Of a DNA stretch of 64,000 nt, positions 1 to 9,485 are shown piece by piece; positions within the stretch are counted from its first letter, which is position 1; the number at the start of each line of letters is the position of its first letter. Made by a program: the position numbers and the translations under genes. The stretch lies in contig QCWG01000001.1 in NCBI GenBank assembly GCA_003149575.1, positions 463,183 through 527,182 on the forward strand, given 5' to 3'. The notes under the pieces are model-generated. The model made no database searches. It saw nothing but the letters and a program-made list of their open reading frames with translations, and was not told where the DNA came from. This DNA is from Altererythrobacter sp. XM-24bin4. GTDB taxonomy: Bacteria; Pseudomonadota; Alphaproteobacteria; Sphingomonadales; Sphingomonadaceae.

Positions 1-747
1 ATTCCCCTCCAGTTCATCAAGTGCTAGGGCGATCATACGCTCGGCTTCATCCTGGTTTCGCATTTCCACAAAAGCATCGCCAATAAACGCCTGCACTAAC
101 AGCTTGCGCGCTACATCCGGCGCGATGCCACGCGCCGCCATATAGTATCGCGCCATCTCGTCCATTTGGCCGATCGCAGCGCCATGCGCGCATTGAACAT
201 CGTCTGCGAAAATTTCGAGCTCCGGCTTGGTGTTGGCGGTGGCACCCTTTTCCAGCAACAAAGCGCGGAAATTCTGCGCCGCGTCGGTCTTTTGCGCACC
301 CTTCACCACATCAATGCGGCCCAGGAAATTTCCGGTAGAACGGCCCCATTGCACAGCGCGCACAGTCTGGTTCGATGTGCCATTGGGCCTTGCGTGGATT
401 GTGCGCGTGACAAATTCCTGGGTCGCATCGCCGCCGCCCACTGTCACGCCGCCGAACTCAAAATGCGCGCCGTCTTCCAGCGTCACTTCAAGCTCGAGCC
501 GTGCGTAAGGACCCGCCGCGTTCAATGCGAACATCGCATAACGCGCGCCCTTGCCCAGATGCACACGCAAGCGTTCCACTCCAGCCGCGACAATGCGCGT
601 GTCTTCGCGCTCTTCGCCCGCTGCGACGGTCAATTCCCGCCAGTCGGTCAGCGTGGATAGCTCTGCATCCCGAAGGTAACCCGCGTCGGCATAGCGCCAT
701 GCCTCTTGCGAGTTGGTAGGGCGTTCAAGGGTTGCCGCTTCAGGCAT
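1..747 (-). CDS. sufD: Fe-S cluster assembly protein SufD (partial, runs off left edge)
   Basis: Open on the minus strand from an ATG at 747 to the window edge, 249 codons with no stop, so the 3' end is outside the window. The product belongs to the SufB/SufD beta-helix family, which with SufC forms the cytosolic SufBC2D scaffold that assembles Fe-S clusters. The family core ends with a CAHGAA segment (Cys186, His188), placed like the functional histidine of E. coli SufD, followed by a YYMAARGI helix matching the C-terminal helical part of the family. The visible length is already close to the short SufD form (about 250 residues, from memory of sphingomonads), so little is probably missing. 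The start overlaps the sufC stop by 8 bases, indicating translational coupling. Confidence 0.9.
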   Translation of the reverse strand, partial: MPEAATLERPTNSQEAWRYADAGYLRDAELSTLTDWRELTVAAGEEREDTRIVAAGVERLRVHLGKGARYAMFALNAAGPYARLELEVTLEDGAHFEFGGVTVGGGDATQEFVTRTIHARPNGTSNQTVRAVQWGRSTGNFLGRIDVVKGAQKTDAAQNFRALLLEKGATANTKPELEIFADDVQCAHGAAIGQMDEMARYYMAARGIAPDVARKLLVQAFIGDAFVEMRNQDEAERMIALALDELEGN

Positions 748-1489
748 CGGCCATCACCACATCATAACCCTCTTCTTCAAGTCTGAGCGCCAGCTCAGGC
801 CCGCCGGTCTGAACGATCCGGCCCTTGGCAAGAACAGACACCTTGTCCGGCTTCACAACGTCAAGCAGGCGTTGATAATGCGTTATCAGCAGCACGCCCT
901 TGGCGGGATCGCGCATGATCGCGTTGATCCCTTCACCCACAACACGCAGTGCATCGATGTCCAAACCGCTGTCGGTTTCATCGAGCACCGCAAACTTGGG
1001 ATCAAGGATGCCCATCTGCACCATTTCCGCGCGTTTCTTCTCTCCGCCGGAAAAGCCGACATTCACCTGCCGTTTCAGCATCTCCATATCCATGCGCAGC
1101 AGGCCTGCCTTCTCTTTGGCGAGCTTCAAGAATTCGCCGCCCGAGAGCGGTTCTTCGCCTCGCCCCTTGCGCTGCGAATTCAATGCCTCGCGCAGGAACT
1201 GGACATTAGATACGCCGGGTATCTCGACCGGATATTGGAAGCCCAGGAACATGCCGGCCGCCGCGCGCTCATGCGGTTCGAGCTCGAAGAGATCTTCCCC
1301 GTTGAAGGTGACGGACCCTTCGGTCACTTCATAGCCTGGCCGGCCGCCCAGCACATAGGCGAGCGTCGACTTGCCAGCGCCATTGGGCCCCATAATGGCG
1401 TGGATTTCACCGGCGGCAACTTCAAGCGTTAGCCCGTTCAATATCTGCGTGCCGTCAATCTCGGCGTGGAGGTTCTCAATTTTCAGCAT
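740..1489 (-). CDS. sufC: Fe-S cluster assembly ATPase SufC
   Basis: ABC-type ATPase of 249 residues that drives the SufBC2D scaffold; it is cytosolic and not a transporter. Walker A is GPNGAGKST (residues 34-42), the signature is FSGGEKKRAEM and Walker B is AVLDETDSGLD; the D-E-T-D-S-G-L-D form is typical of SufC. I chose the ATG at 1489, which begins MLKIENLHAE as SufC proteins do; the reading frame stays open to 1642 but the upstream part lies inside the preceding gene in another frame. The start overlaps the 3' end of the upstream gene by 14 bases and the stop overlaps sufD by 8. Confidence 0.95.
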   Translation of the reverse strand: MLKIENLHAEIDGTQILNGLTLEVAAGEIHAIMGPNGAGKSTLAYVLGGRPGYEVTEGSVTFNGEDLFELEPHERAAAGMFLGFQYPVEIPGVSNVQFLREALNSQRKGRGEEPLSGGEFLKLAKEKAGLLRMDMEMLKRQVNVGFSGGEKKRAEMVQMGILDPKFAVLDETDSGLDIDALRVVGEGINAIMRDPAKGVLLITHYQRLLDVVKPDKVSVLAKGRIVQTGGPELALRLEEEGYDVVMADA

Positions 1490-1964
1490 TGGGTAACGAA
1501 ACTTCCTGTTGAGCTTGCTGTTCAGGTTGATCAAGAGGCGCCTGGGATGGCGCATGGGTGGTGGTGTATCGTGCGAGCCTTTGTTCACGATGACGCAAAC
1601 TGTCATCAACGAAGCGGCCGCGCTGCACGTGGATATAGCCAATCGTGTCGAATGCCCGGGTCACATCTTCGGGTGTGAACAGTTCTTCACGGCCACGACG
1701 CTCCATCATCCGGTTAGAGGCCTCGATCGATTCCTGGTAAACCTTCGTGCAACGCGGAAGATCGCTGCGGTGCTGCTGCTCGAAATCCGGGAGCCCGCGC
1801 GCAATACGATTGCCGTAGTTGAGGCAACGCCGATAGTCTTCGACAAATGGCGTGATCGCCACGTCATAGGCCAATTCCCAGGTCTCGCTGATCACCGCGT
1901 CCTGCGCTGGCACGGCGGTCGCCGCCTGCAATGACAGCGCAACAACGGCCGAAGACAAAAGCAT
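1476..1964 (-). CDS. Putative secreted protein in the suf operon, unknown function
   Basis: 162 residues. The N-terminus (MLLSSAVVALSLQAATAVPA) looks like a signal peptide cleaved near AVPA-QDA, so the protein is probably periplasmic. The mature part has two cysteines (CLNYGN and RCTKVY), a basic/acidic middle and a glutamine-rich tail; I recognise no domain. It is transcribed between sufB and sufC, starting 1 base inside the stop of the small membrane gene and ending 14 bases inside sufC. The tight packing argues that it is real and co-expressed with the Suf machinery, but an exported protein inside a cytosolic Fe-S assembly operon has no obvious role there. Confidence 0.75.
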   Translation of the reverse strand: MLLSSAVVALSLQAATAVPAQDAVISETWELAYDVAITPFVEDYRRCLNYGNRIARGLPDFEQQHRSDLPRCTKVYQESIEASNRMMERRGREELFTPEDVTRAFDTIGYIHVQRGRFVDDSLRHREQRLARYTTTHAPSQAPLDQPEQQAQQEVSLPNAEN

Positions 1965-2158
1965 CAGAAGACCTCCATGAACTGCGGAAAGAAATAGATC
2001 GAGATCGCTGCAAACAGCACCATCATGAACTTGCCCGGGATCGAAAATCCTCGTGTCAGATTCATCACCATCATCGAAAGTGCAGCCAATTCCGGGACCA
2101 GGAAGAACAAGATCTTCTGCATGTCCGGCGCAAACAGGTCATTAAGTCCAGGTATCAT
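1964..2158 (-). CDS. Small membrane protein in the suf operon, unknown function
   Basis: 64 residues. Two hydrophobic stretches, about residues 16-36 (ILFFLVPELAALSMMVMNL) and 43-61 (GKFMMVLFAAISIYFFPQF), suggest two transmembrane helices joined by a short basic loop. No family recognised. The start overlaps the DUF559 gene stop by 4 bases (ATGA type) and the stop shares one base with the start of the next gene, so it is a genuine member of the suf transcription unit. Confidence 0.7.
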   Translation of the reverse strand: MIPGLNDLFAPDMQKILFFLVPELAALSMMVMNLTRGFSIPGKFMMVLFAAISIYFFPQFMEVF

Positions 2159-2706
2159 TCGTCGCCCCCATTTTGCTCGTTGGTGCGACCCGATGATTGC
2201 GTGTTCTCGTTGTGTCGATCTTGGCGCGGCGTAGAGCGCTCGAAATGTTCGCGGCGCGCATCACGCTTGTCCGCAATCCGCATGCGCATACCGGCGCTGA
2301 TCCGCTCGAGCACAGCGTCCATATTCTCCAGGATATCCGAAGCCTTGATCCGCATCACGCGGATATTGACCACCTCCAGGCTTTTGTCGCGGCGCTTCGC
2401 GATGGCATCGTTCTGCCCCTCTTCGTCAATCGCGATCGCCATGCCGAGATTGTGGCAATTGAAATCGACAATCGCGCTGCCAACCACGGCAAAGCGTTTG
2501 AAGGTGTAGCGGCCAAGATCGGCCTTGGCGAAGCGCGCGGCGAGCGCCTTGTGCGCAGGCGAGGCAAACCGCTTCATCTCGCGCGCTTGATCGTGCAGCG
2601 CATCGAGACGCTTCTCCGAAATCTCCCAGCCGCGGCCCTTCTTCTTGAGATTGGGCGCGTCGGTGGCGGGTGCATCAGATAGCTTGAGGGTTCTTCGTTC
2701 AGTCAC
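2155..2706 (-). CDS. DUF559 (endonuclease-fold) protein in the suf operon
   Basis: 183 residues. The core from about residue 62 ([20 protein letters not shown]) to 130 fits the DUF559 pattern: an aromatic-rich strand, an IVDF acidic motif, a MAIAIDEEG motif with the second acidic cluster, a [15 protein letters not shown] strand and a final helix. DUF559 is related to the Vsr/PD-(D/E)XK nuclease fold; activity here is not established. The C-terminal 35 residues are polar, rich in R, E, N and Q, and probably disordered. It overlaps sufB by 4 bases upstream and the small membrane gene by 4 bases downstream, so it is translated together with Suf proteins. Confidence 0.75.
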   Translation of the reverse strand: MTERRTLKLSDAPATDAPNLKKKGRGWEISEKRLDALHDQAREMKRFASPAHKALAARFAKADLGRYTFKRFAVVGSAIVDFNCHNLGMAIAIDEEGQNDAIAKRRDKSLEVVNIRVMRIKASDILENMDAVLERISAGMRMRIADKRDARREHFERSTPRQDRHNENTQSSGRTNEQNGGDE

Positions 2707-4184
2707 CCCACACTCCCCTCAAGCGAAATCGCAAGCAGCTTTTGCGCCTCGACGGCGAATTCCATCGGCAGCTCTTTCAGCACGTCCTTGGCAAAGCCGT
2801 TCACGATCAGTGCCACCGCCTCTTCTTCATCCAGCCCGCGCTGCATCGCGTAGAACAGCTGGTCGTCGCTGATCTTACTCGTAGTCGCCTCATGCTCGAT
2901 CTGAGCTGAGGGGTTCTTCACTTCGATATAGGGCACGGTATGCGCGCCGCATTCCGATCCGAGCAGCAGGCTGTCGCATTGCGTGAAATTGCGCACCCCA
3001 TCGGCATTGGGGCCAACCCGCACCGATCCGCGATAGGTGTTGTTAGACTTGCCCGCCGAGATGCCCTTCGAGATAATCGTCGAGCGCGATCCCGCGCCGT
3101 TATGTATCATCTTGGTGCCGGTATCGGCCTGCTGGTAATTGTTGGTCAACGCCACCGAGTAGAACTCGCCCACACTGTCTTTGCCATTCAATACGCAGGA
3201 AGGGTATTTCCACGTCACCGCGCTGCCGGTTTCAACCTGAGTCCAGCTGATCTTGGAACGATCGCCCTGGCACAGACCACGCTTGGTGACGAAATTATAG
3301 ATGCCGCCCTTGCCCTCTGCATCGCCAGGATACCAGTTCTGGACGGTCGAATATTTGATCTCCGCATCTTCCATTGCGACCAGTTCTACGACGGCCGCGT
3401 GCAACTGGTTCTCATCGCGCATCGGCGCGGTGCAGCCTTCGAGATAGGACACGTAAGCGCCCTTCTCGGCGATGATCAGCGTACGCTCGAATTGGCCCGT
3501 GTTTTCGGCATTGATGCGAAAGTAAGTGGAGAGTTCCATCGGGCAGCGCACGCCCTCTGGAATGTAAACGAATGTGCCATCTGAAAAGACCGCGCAGTTC
3601 AATGTCGCGAAGAAATTATCGCGCTGCGGCACAACCTTGCCGAGCCACTTCTTCACCAGGTCTGGATATTCCTTGATCGCCTCGCTGATCGAAAGGAAGA
3701 TTACGCCCGCCTTTTTCAGCTCTTCACGGAAAGTGGTCGCCACAGAGACACTGTCGAACACAGCATCAACCGCAACCTTCTTCGCACCCTTTACGCCGGC
3801 CAGAACCTCTTGTTCGCCGAGCGGGATACCAAGCTTGTCATAGACCGCCTTGATATCGGGATCGAGATCTTCGAGCGAATTCAGTTCCACCTTCTTGGTC
3901 GGTGCGGCGTAATAATAGGCGCCTTGATAATCGATCTTGGGATAGCCGACCTTGGCCCAATCGGGCTCTTCCATGGTCTGCCAGAGACGGAATGCCTTAA
4001 GGCGCCATTCGAGCATCCATTCAGGTTCACCCTTCTTGCCCGAGATAAACCGTACGGTATCTTCGGTCAGGCCTTTCTCGGCAAACTCGGTCTCGATGTC
4101 TGCCGACCAGCCGTGCTCATAGTCCGCCGCTTTCGCCGCAGCATCGCGAGCTTCGCGATCTTGAATGTCAAGTTCTTCGCTCAT
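2703..4184 (-). CDS. sufB: Fe-S cluster assembly protein SufB
   Basis: 493 residues, the usual SufB length. SufB is the scaffold subunit on which the nascent Fe-S cluster is built in the cytosolic SufBC2D complex. Seen here: the SufB hallmark [15 protein letters not shown], the conserved [15 protein letters not shown] stretch containing the functional glutamate, and the cysteine of SECGAHT at the position of E. coli SufB Cys405. It follows rrf2 with a 4-base overlap and precedes the DUF559 gene with a 4-base overlap, so its expression is tied to the Rrf2-type regulator. Confidence 0.97.
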   Translation of the reverse strand: MSEELDIQDREARDAAAKAADYEHGWSADIETEFAEKGLTEDTVRFISGKKGEPEWMLEWRLKAFRLWQTMEEPDWAKVGYPKIDYQGAYYYAAPTKKVELNSLEDLDPDIKAVYDKLGIPLGEQEVLAGVKGAKKVAVDAVFDSVSVATTFREELKKAGVIFLSISEAIKEYPDLVKKWLGKVVPQRDNFFATLNCAVFSDGTFVYIPEGVRCPMELSTYFRINAENTGQFERTLIIAEKGAYVSYLEGCTAPMRDENQLHAAVVELVAMEDAEIKYSTVQNWYPGDAEGKGGIYNFVTKRGLCQGDRSKISWTQVETGSAVTWKYPSCVLNGKDSVGEFYSVALTNNYQQADTGTKMIHNGAGSRSTIISKGISAGKSNNTYRGSVRVGPNADGVRNFTQCDSLLLGSECGAHTVPYIEVKNPSAQIEHEATTSKISDDQLFYAMQRGLDEEEAVALIVNGFAKDVLKELPMEFAVEAQKLLAISLEGSVG

Positions 4185-4591
4185 GCTATCTCTTCAATTC
4201 GGGTGAGGCTCGTCAGCGAAATGTCTGCCAGAGCGCCGCGCAAAGCATTGTTGATCTTCGGCCAATGGGGTTTGACCGAGCAATTGTGGTCCATCGCGCA
4301 ATAGGGCCCTTCGATGCACGCGGTCAGCGCAATCGGGCCTTCGACCGCTTCGACTATGTCTGCCACACTGATCGCGGCGGCAGGGCGCGCCAACTGCAAA
4401 CCGCCGCCGGCGCCGCGCACCGATCGCAGCAAGCTTGCGCCAGTCAGTTTACTGACGACTTTCTGCACTGTCGGCCCAGGGATTCCGGTTTCCGCAGCCA
4501 ATTCTCCTGCGGACACGCGACCGCCGCCACAATGACGCGAAGCGGCGCACATGATGACCACGGCGTAATCAGCTAGATTGGACAGTCGCAT
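4181..4591 (-). CDS. Rrf2-family regulator of the suf operon
   Basis: 136 residues from ATG 4591, which begins [10 protein letters not shown], the standard Rrf2 start; the frame is open further to 4666 but that extension covers the operator region. A winged-helix domain (residues 1-70) is followed by three cysteines, C92, C98 and C104, spaced as in Fe-S cluster-binding Rrf2 proteins such as IscR. The likely job is sensing cluster status and repressing suf when clusters are plentiful; this is inference from family and position. A perfect 8-bp inverted repeat lies 14-38 bases upstream of the start. The stop overlaps the sufB start (ATGA). Confidence 0.9.
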   Translation of the reverse strand: MRLSNLADYAVVIMCAASRHCGGGRVSAGELAAETGIPGPTVQKVVSKLTGASLLRSVRGAGGGLQLARPAAAISVADIVEAVEGPIALTACIEGPYCAMDHNCSVKPHWPKINNALRGALADISLTSLTRIEEIA

Positions 4592-4604
4592 ACTAATCCT
4601 ATGA

Positions 4605-4629
4605 AAATTGGACTGATTCGTTCCAATTT
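4605..4629. promoter_or_regulatory. Candidate Rrf2 operator upstream of the suf operon
   Basis: Perfect inverted repeat AAATTGGA (4605-4612) and TCCAATTT (4622-4629) with a 9-base spacer, 25 bp overall, just upstream of the rrf2 start codon at 4591. Its size and position suit a dimeric winged-helix regulator overlapping its own promoter. The sequence is not one I can equate with a published IscR or SufR consensus. Confidence 0.5.
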
Positions 4630-4783
4630 GGGAGATAGGGGAGGAATTCTGCAGATTCAACGCCAAAACCTTAGTTGCGAGTCATTAGCGCTTAGCGCTT
4701 GGCCTACAAGCGGGCTCTCGCAGCCAGACGACTAATGCTTCGGCCTCGACAGGCCTGACGCACCTTGTCATAGGCGCATCACC

Positions 4784-5824
4784 ATGTTGTTTCGTCTTCT
4801 GCGCCCCGCCATTTTCGCTTTAGATTCCGAATCAGCTCATCGCATGGCAATCGAGGGGCTACGCCTGATGCCGCACCGCGCACCCGCAAGAGCCGGGCAA
4901 CTGGCCGTGGAGCTTGCAGGGTTCGCCTTCCCTAACCCGGTGGGCGTCGCTGCAGGCTTCGATAAGGATGCCGAAGTCCCTGACGCGCTGTTGGGGCTGG
5001 GATTTGGCTTTGCAGAGGTTGGCTCCATCACGCCGCGGCCGCAGGCGGGTAATCCCAAACCGCGCCTGTTCAGACTGGTTGAAGACAGGGCTGTGATCAA
5101 TCGGATGGGGTTTAACAATAGCGGTGCAGAAGCGGCACTGAAAAGGCTGAAAAGGCGCAGAGGGCGGTCGGGCGTTGTGGGAATCAACATCGGCGCGAAC
5201 AAGGACTCTGATGATCGCATCGAAGATTATGCGATCATGACACGGATGATGACGCCGCACGCAAGCTATCTGGCGGTAAACATCTCCAGCCCCAACACGC
5301 CGGGACTGCGCGCGCTGCAGGATGAAGGCGCATTGACCGAATTGCTGGACGCCGTGATCGAAGCGCGCGGCGCGGTGTCTGAAGCGGAGCCGCCACCTAT
5401 CTTTCTTAAAGTAGCGCCTGACCTGGAGCCGACCGATATTGACGCAATCGCGCGGATCGCTCTCGACAAGAAACTAAGCGCGCTGATCGTTTCGAACACG
5501 ACGATATCGCGGCCAGAGCTGCGCTCGCACCACGCCGGCGAAGTCGGCGGGCTTTCTGGAGCACCTTTGAAACCGCTGGCGACTCAGCGCGTGCGCGATT
5601 TCCGTTCAGCGACCGGCGGCACGATTCCGCTGGTTGGCGTCGGCGGCATCGCCAGTGCAGAGGATGCGTGGGAGCGGATCAAAGCGGGCGCGAGCCTGGT
5701 CCAGCTGTATAGCGCCATGGTCTATGAAGGGCCGGGCCTGGGCGCGAAAATTGTTCGCGGGCTGGAGCGTCTGATGAAACGCGAAGGCTATTCCACCATT
5801 GCCGAAGCGGTCGGAAGCGAATAG
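4784..5824 (+). CDS. pyrD: Dihydroorotate dehydrogenase (quinone), class 2
   Basis: 346 residues. Oxidises dihydroorotate to orotate in pyrimidine synthesis and passes electrons to membrane quinone through FMN. The length, the N-terminal MLFRLLRPAIFALDSESAHR helix that anchors class 2 enzymes to the membrane, and the NISSPNTPGLR motif with the catalytic serine mark class 2. FMN-binding segments include FNNSGAEA, ISNTT-type VSNTTISR and the C-terminal LVGVGGIASAEDA. ATG 4784 gives the expected N-terminus. It is divergent from the suf operon across a 192-base gap holding the suf operator, and is followed 9 bases later by ggt, probably co-transcribed. Confidence 0.95.
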   Translation: MLFRLLRPAIFALDSESAHRMAIEGLRLMPHRAPARAGQLAVELAGFAFPNPVGVAAGFDKDAEVPDALLGLGFGFAEVGSITPRPQAGNPKPRLFRLVEDRAVINRMGFNNSGAEAALKRLKRRRGRSGVVGINIGANKDSDDRIEDYAIMTRMMTPHASYLAVNISSPNTPGLRALQDEGALTELLDAVIEARGAVSEAEPPPIFLKVAPDLEPTDIDAIARIALDKKLSALIVSNTTISRPELRSHHAGEVGGLSGAPLKPLATQRVRDFRSATGGTIPLVGVGGIASAEDAWERIKAGASLVQLYSAMVYEGPGLGAKIVRGLERLMKREGYSTIAEAVGSE

Positions 5825-5833
5825 CCAGCCCGT

Positions 5834-7558
5834 ATGAGACCCAATCGACTGACAGCGCTGATCGCGCTTCCGCTAATGGCCTCTTGCACAGAGGCATACT
5901 CCTCGCCGCTGGAAATGACTTTCCACGCACCGGACGTGGCCGAACAAGGCGCTGTCAGTGCGGCTGATCCGCGCGCGCAAGCAGCAGGTGAAGAGATTCT
6001 CGCTAAGGGTGGAAGCGCGACCGATGCTGCAATCGCAGTGATGCTGGCACTTACAGTGGTTGAGCCGCAAAGCTCTGGAATAGGCGGTGGTGGATTTCTG
6101 CTGCGCGGAGCCCCTGATGGCAAGGTCATTTCCTACGACGGCCGCGAAACAGCTCCGGCGGGTGCATCGCCCGAATGGTTCTTGAACGAAGACGGTTCGC
6201 TGCCGGGATTTCGCGAGTCAGTTGAGAGTGGTTTGAGCGTCGGCGTGCCGGGCAATATCCGCATGGCCGCACTGGCGCATAACAATCATGGCAAGCTTTC
6301 TTGGGCTGAATTATTCGAGCCCGCGATAAAGCTGGCCCGCGACGGTTTCGGGATGAACGAGCGGATGTACAACTCGCTCAACCAGCGCCCTGAATTTGTA
6401 GCAGGAACGCAGGCGGGGCGGGACCTTTATTACGATTCCGATGGCAAAGTCTTGCCCGCAGGCTCCTGGATCAAGAATGAAGCGCTGGCGCAAGCTTTTG
6501 AACGGATTGCAAAGCAAGGCTTCCAGGCTTTCTACGGAGCTGAGCTTGGCGAAGAAATTGTGGCAACCGTCGCTTCCGCCACTCCGCGCGAAGGCGCAAT
6601 GACAACCGAAGATCTGGCCGGTTACGAACCCAAAGTGCGCGATGCAGTATGTGGCAGCTATCGCCGCTACCGGGTGTGCAGCATGGGGCCGCCCAGTTCT
6701 GGCGGTGTCGCTGTGATCCAGATGCTGGGTCAGCTGGAGCGGTTTGATTTGGCCGCCTTGGGCGTTGAGAATCCTGTCACCTGGCACCTGTTCCTCGAAT
6801 CCCAACGGCTCGCCTATGCCGACCGGGAAATCTATATGGCCGATTCCGACTTCGTGCCGGTGCCGGTCGCCGGGCTGATCGATCCAGCCTACATTGCGCA
6901 ACGAAGCGCGCTGATCGATGCGTCAATGCGCGCCGAGAGCGTTAGCCCGGGCAAGCCCGAAGGCGCGGACATCGCCTGGGCGGATGGTGACGAACCTGAA
7001 GAGCGCGGCACATCTCACTTCTCCGTGGTTGATCGCGCCGGCCATATGGTCAGCTATACCTCAACCATTGAAAGCTCTTTCGGTTCGGGCCTGATTGCCC
7101 ATGGCTTCTTCCTCAATAACGAGCTGACCGACTTCAGCCGCGCTCCAGAGGTGGACGGAAAGCCTGTCGCCAATCGGGTTGAAGGCGGCAAACGCCCGCG
7201 CAGTTCCATGTCGCCTACGATCGTTTGGGACCCGGATGGCGAACCTTTCATGATCGTTGGTGCAGCAGGCGGCCCAACAATGCCTGTGTCGACAACCCGG
7301 GCGATTATCGGCGCGATCGACTTTGGCCTGACAGCTGAGCAGGCGCTCGCCCTGCCCTTCACAATGGCCTTTGGCGACCGGATCATTTTTGAAAGCGGCA
7401 CTTGGCTGGAAAATCAAGCCACGGCATTCGAAGCGCTTGGCCATAGCCAGTTGATCGCGCGACCCGCCCCGATCAAAGTCAACGCGATTCTGCGCGAGAA
7501 TGGCAGTTGGGTTAGCGTGCGCGACCCCAGAATCGAAACCCTGTTGATCGTACCCTGA
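5834..7558 (+). CDS. ggt: Gamma-glutamyltranspeptidase
   Basis: 574 residues, usual GGT length. Exported N-terminal-nucleophile hydrolase that cleaves or transfers the gamma-glutamyl group of glutathione. The N-terminus (MRPNRLTALIALPLMASC) is a signal peptide ending in a cysteine in a lipobox-like setting, so it may be a periplasmic lipoprotein, though Met at -3 is unusual. The self-cleavage site is GTSHFSVVD with the catalytic threonine at residue 393; the oxyanion region SSMSPTIV and the GAAGGPTMP segment are also present. The precursor should split there into large and small subunits. Confidence 0.93.
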   Translation: MRPNRLTALIALPLMASCTEAYSSPLEMTFHAPDVAEQGAVSAADPRAQAAGEEILAKGGSATDAAIAVMLALTVVEPQSSGIGGGGFLLRGAPDGKVISYDGRETAPAGASPEWFLNEDGSLPGFRESVESGLSVGVPGNIRMAALAHNNHGKLSWAELFEPAIKLARDGFGMNERMYNSLNQRPEFVAGTQAGRDLYYDSDGKVLPAGSWIKNEALAQAFERIAKQGFQAFYGAELGEEIVATVASATPREGAMTTEDLAGYEPKVRDAVCGSYRRYRVCSMGPPSSGGVAVIQMLGQLERFDLAALGVENPVTWHLFLESQRLAYADREIYMADSDFVPVPVAGLIDPAYIAQRSALIDASMRAESVSPGKPEGADIAWADGDEPEERGTSHFSVVDRAGHMVSYTSTIESSFGSGLIAHGFFLNNELTDFSRAPEVDGKPVANRVEGGKRPRSSMSPTIVWDPDGEPFMIVGAAGGPTMPVSTTRAIIGAIDFGLTAEQALALPFTMAFGDRIIFESGTWLENQATAFEALGHSQLIARPAPIKVNAILRENGSWVSVRDPRIETLLIVP

Positions 7559-7650
7559 TGCGGCTTGGACTTGCCGCTACATTTGCAGGACTTTAGAGCA
7601 GCAAAAACAGATATAACAAAACAACCTTCCCCTGGAGCAGGAGCAAATCA

Positions 7651-9444
7651 GTGGCGCTGGCCGAAATCGATAGTGCAAACACTCTGGTTGAACTCTTTCT
7701 GTCGCGAGCCGACGAGAAAGGCGATGCGCCGTTTCTGGCCGCGAAGAAAGATGGTGAATGGATAACCAGGAGCTGGCGCGAAACAGCTGAGCAAGTCTGC
7801 TTGATCGCCGAAGGCCTACGCAGGCTGGGCCTCAATGATGGTGACCGCGTCTGCATCGTCAGCGAGAACCGGCCGGAATGGTGCATAGCCGATCTGGCGA
7901 TCATGGCTGCGGGCTGTGTGTCGGTTCCAACCTACATTACCAACACCCCGCGCGACCATGCGCATATCTTTGATAACTCGGGCGCGCGCGCTGTGTTTGT
8001 CTCGACCGAGAAGCTGCTCGCTCCGGTTCACAATGCAATCCAGTCCACCGGCCTGATCGAACATGTGATCGGGATTGAAGACCTTCGCCGCCATCAATCG
8101 GGGCCGTTCGACTATCACGGCTGGGACACATTGACTTCGGGCGATGCCGCTGAAGCGCGTGCCGTAGTGGATGCGCGCATGGCCGGTATCGGACGCGATA
8201 CAACCGCGTGCATCATCTACACCAGCGGAACCGGCGGCGCACCGCGCGGTGTGTTGCAGCATCATGGCGCGATCCTGTGCAATGTGGCGGGCGCGGCTGA
8301 AATCCTGCTCGAAGATTTCGGAATCAAGGATGAGCGTTTCTTGAGCTTCCTTCCTGCAAGCCACGCCTACGAACACACAGGCGGCCAGTTCCTGCCGATC
8401 GGGGTGGGGGCGGAAATCTATTATTCCGAAGGGCTGGAGAAGCTCGCCAGCAATATCGAGGAAACCCGCCCCACGATAATGGTCGTGGTCCCGCGTCTGT
8501 TCGAGGTGCTGCGCACGCGCATCATGAAGACGGTCGAGAAGCAGGGCAAACTCGCAAATTACCTGATGGATAAGGCGCTGATGATCAGCGAGGGTGATCG
8601 CAAGCGCAAACGCGACAAGCCGATGGACTTCCTGATCGAGAAGACCCTGCGCCCCAAGATTCGCGCGCGGTTCGGCGGACGGATCAAGGCGATGGTGTCA
8701 GGTGGTGCGCCGCTGAACCCTGATGTCGGCAATTTCTTCGAAGCCATGGGGCTCACCATGCTTCAGGGCTATGGCCAGACCGAAGCCGGGCCGGTTATCA
8801 GCTGCAATCGCCCCAAGACAGGGCTCAAGATGGACACTGTCGGGCCGCCCATGCGCGGGGTCGAGGTGAAGATTGCCGATGATGGCGAGATCCTGGTGCG
8901 CGGTGAGCTGGTGATGCACGGTTACTGGCGCAATGAGGCCGAGACTGCCCGCACAATCGTGGATGGCTGGCTGCATACGGGCGACATCGGCCATTTGGAC
9001 GAAGCTGGGCGGATCGTGATCACTGACCGCAAGAAGGACATGATCGTCAATGACAAGGGTGACAATGTCGCCCCGCAAAAGATTGAAGGCATGCTGACAC
9101 TGCAGCCGGAGATCGCCCAAGCCATGGTGAACGGTGACAAGCGGCCCTATGTGGTTGGTCTGATTGTGCCGGATCCCGAATGGGCGGTCGAATGGTGCAA
9201 GGCAAATGATGAAAAGTTCGACATGGCCACGTTGCAAGACTTGCCCGCATTCAAGAACGCAGTCCGCGCCGCGGTTGATCGTGTAAACAAGGATCTGTCA
9301 GTCATCGAGAAGGTGCGGCAATTCGCGTTTGCGGATGAGGGCTTCACAATCGAAAACGAAGAAATGACGCCGAGCATGAAGATCCGCCGTCACAAGATCC
9401 GCGATCGCTATCAGGAGCGGATCGACGGGCTGTATCGGGGTTAG
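7651..9444 (+). CDS. AMP-dependent long-chain acyl-CoA synthetase
   Basis: 597 residues, adenylate-forming (ANL) superfamily; activates fatty acids to acyl-CoA through an acyl-AMP. Seen: P-loop-like YTSGTGGAPRG near residue 190 (a Gly replaces the usual second Thr of SGTTG), the GYGQTEAGP motif, the TGDIG aspartate and the hinge/core DRKKDMIVNDKGDNVAP. The length and the MTPSMKIRRHKI end resemble bacterial FadD15-type long-chain ligases. The start is GTG at 7651, supported by GGAG 9-12 bases upstream. It stands 92 bases after ggt. Substrate chain length cannot be read from sequence. Confidence 0.88.
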   Translation: MALAEIDSANTLVELFLSRADEKGDAPFLAAKKDGEWITRSWRETAEQVCLIAEGLRRLGLNDGDRVCIVSENRPEWCIADLAIMAAGCVSVPTYITNTPRDHAHIFDNSGARAVFVSTEKLLAPVHNAIQSTGLIEHVIGIEDLRRHQSGPFDYHGWDTLTSGDAAEARAVVDARMAGIGRDTTACIIYTSGTGGAPRGVLQHHGAILCNVAGAAEILLEDFGIKDERFLSFLPASHAYEHTGGQFLPIGVGAEIYYSEGLEKLASNIEETRPTIMVVVPRLFEVLRTRIMKTVEKQGKLANYLMDKALMISEGDRKRKRDKPMDFLIEKTLRPKIRARFGGRIKAMVSGGAPLNPDVGNFFEAMGLTMLQGYGQTEAGPVISCNRPKTGLKMDTVGPPMRGVEVKIADDGEILVRGELVMHGYWRNEAETARTIVDGWLHTGDIGHLDEAGRIVITDRKKDMIVNDKGDNVAPQKIEGMLTLQPEIAQAMVNGDKRPYVVGLIVPDPEWAVEWCKANDEKFDMATLQDLPAFKNAVRAAVDRVNKDLSVIEKVRQFAFADEGFTIENEEMTPSMKIRRHKIRDRYQERIDGLYRG

Positions 9445-9464
9445 TCGCTAACGTCTGATATTGG

Positions 9465-9485
9465 GGTGAAAGGCGGACTTTTACC
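9465..9485. terminator. Hairpin between convergent genes
   Basis: GGTGAAAG (9465-9472) and CTTTTACC (9478-9485) pair over 8 bp with one G-U and a 5-base loop, in the 41-base gap between the acyl-CoA synthetase and the minus-strand gene. No long T-run follows on either strand, so terminator activity is uncertain. Confidence 0.35.
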
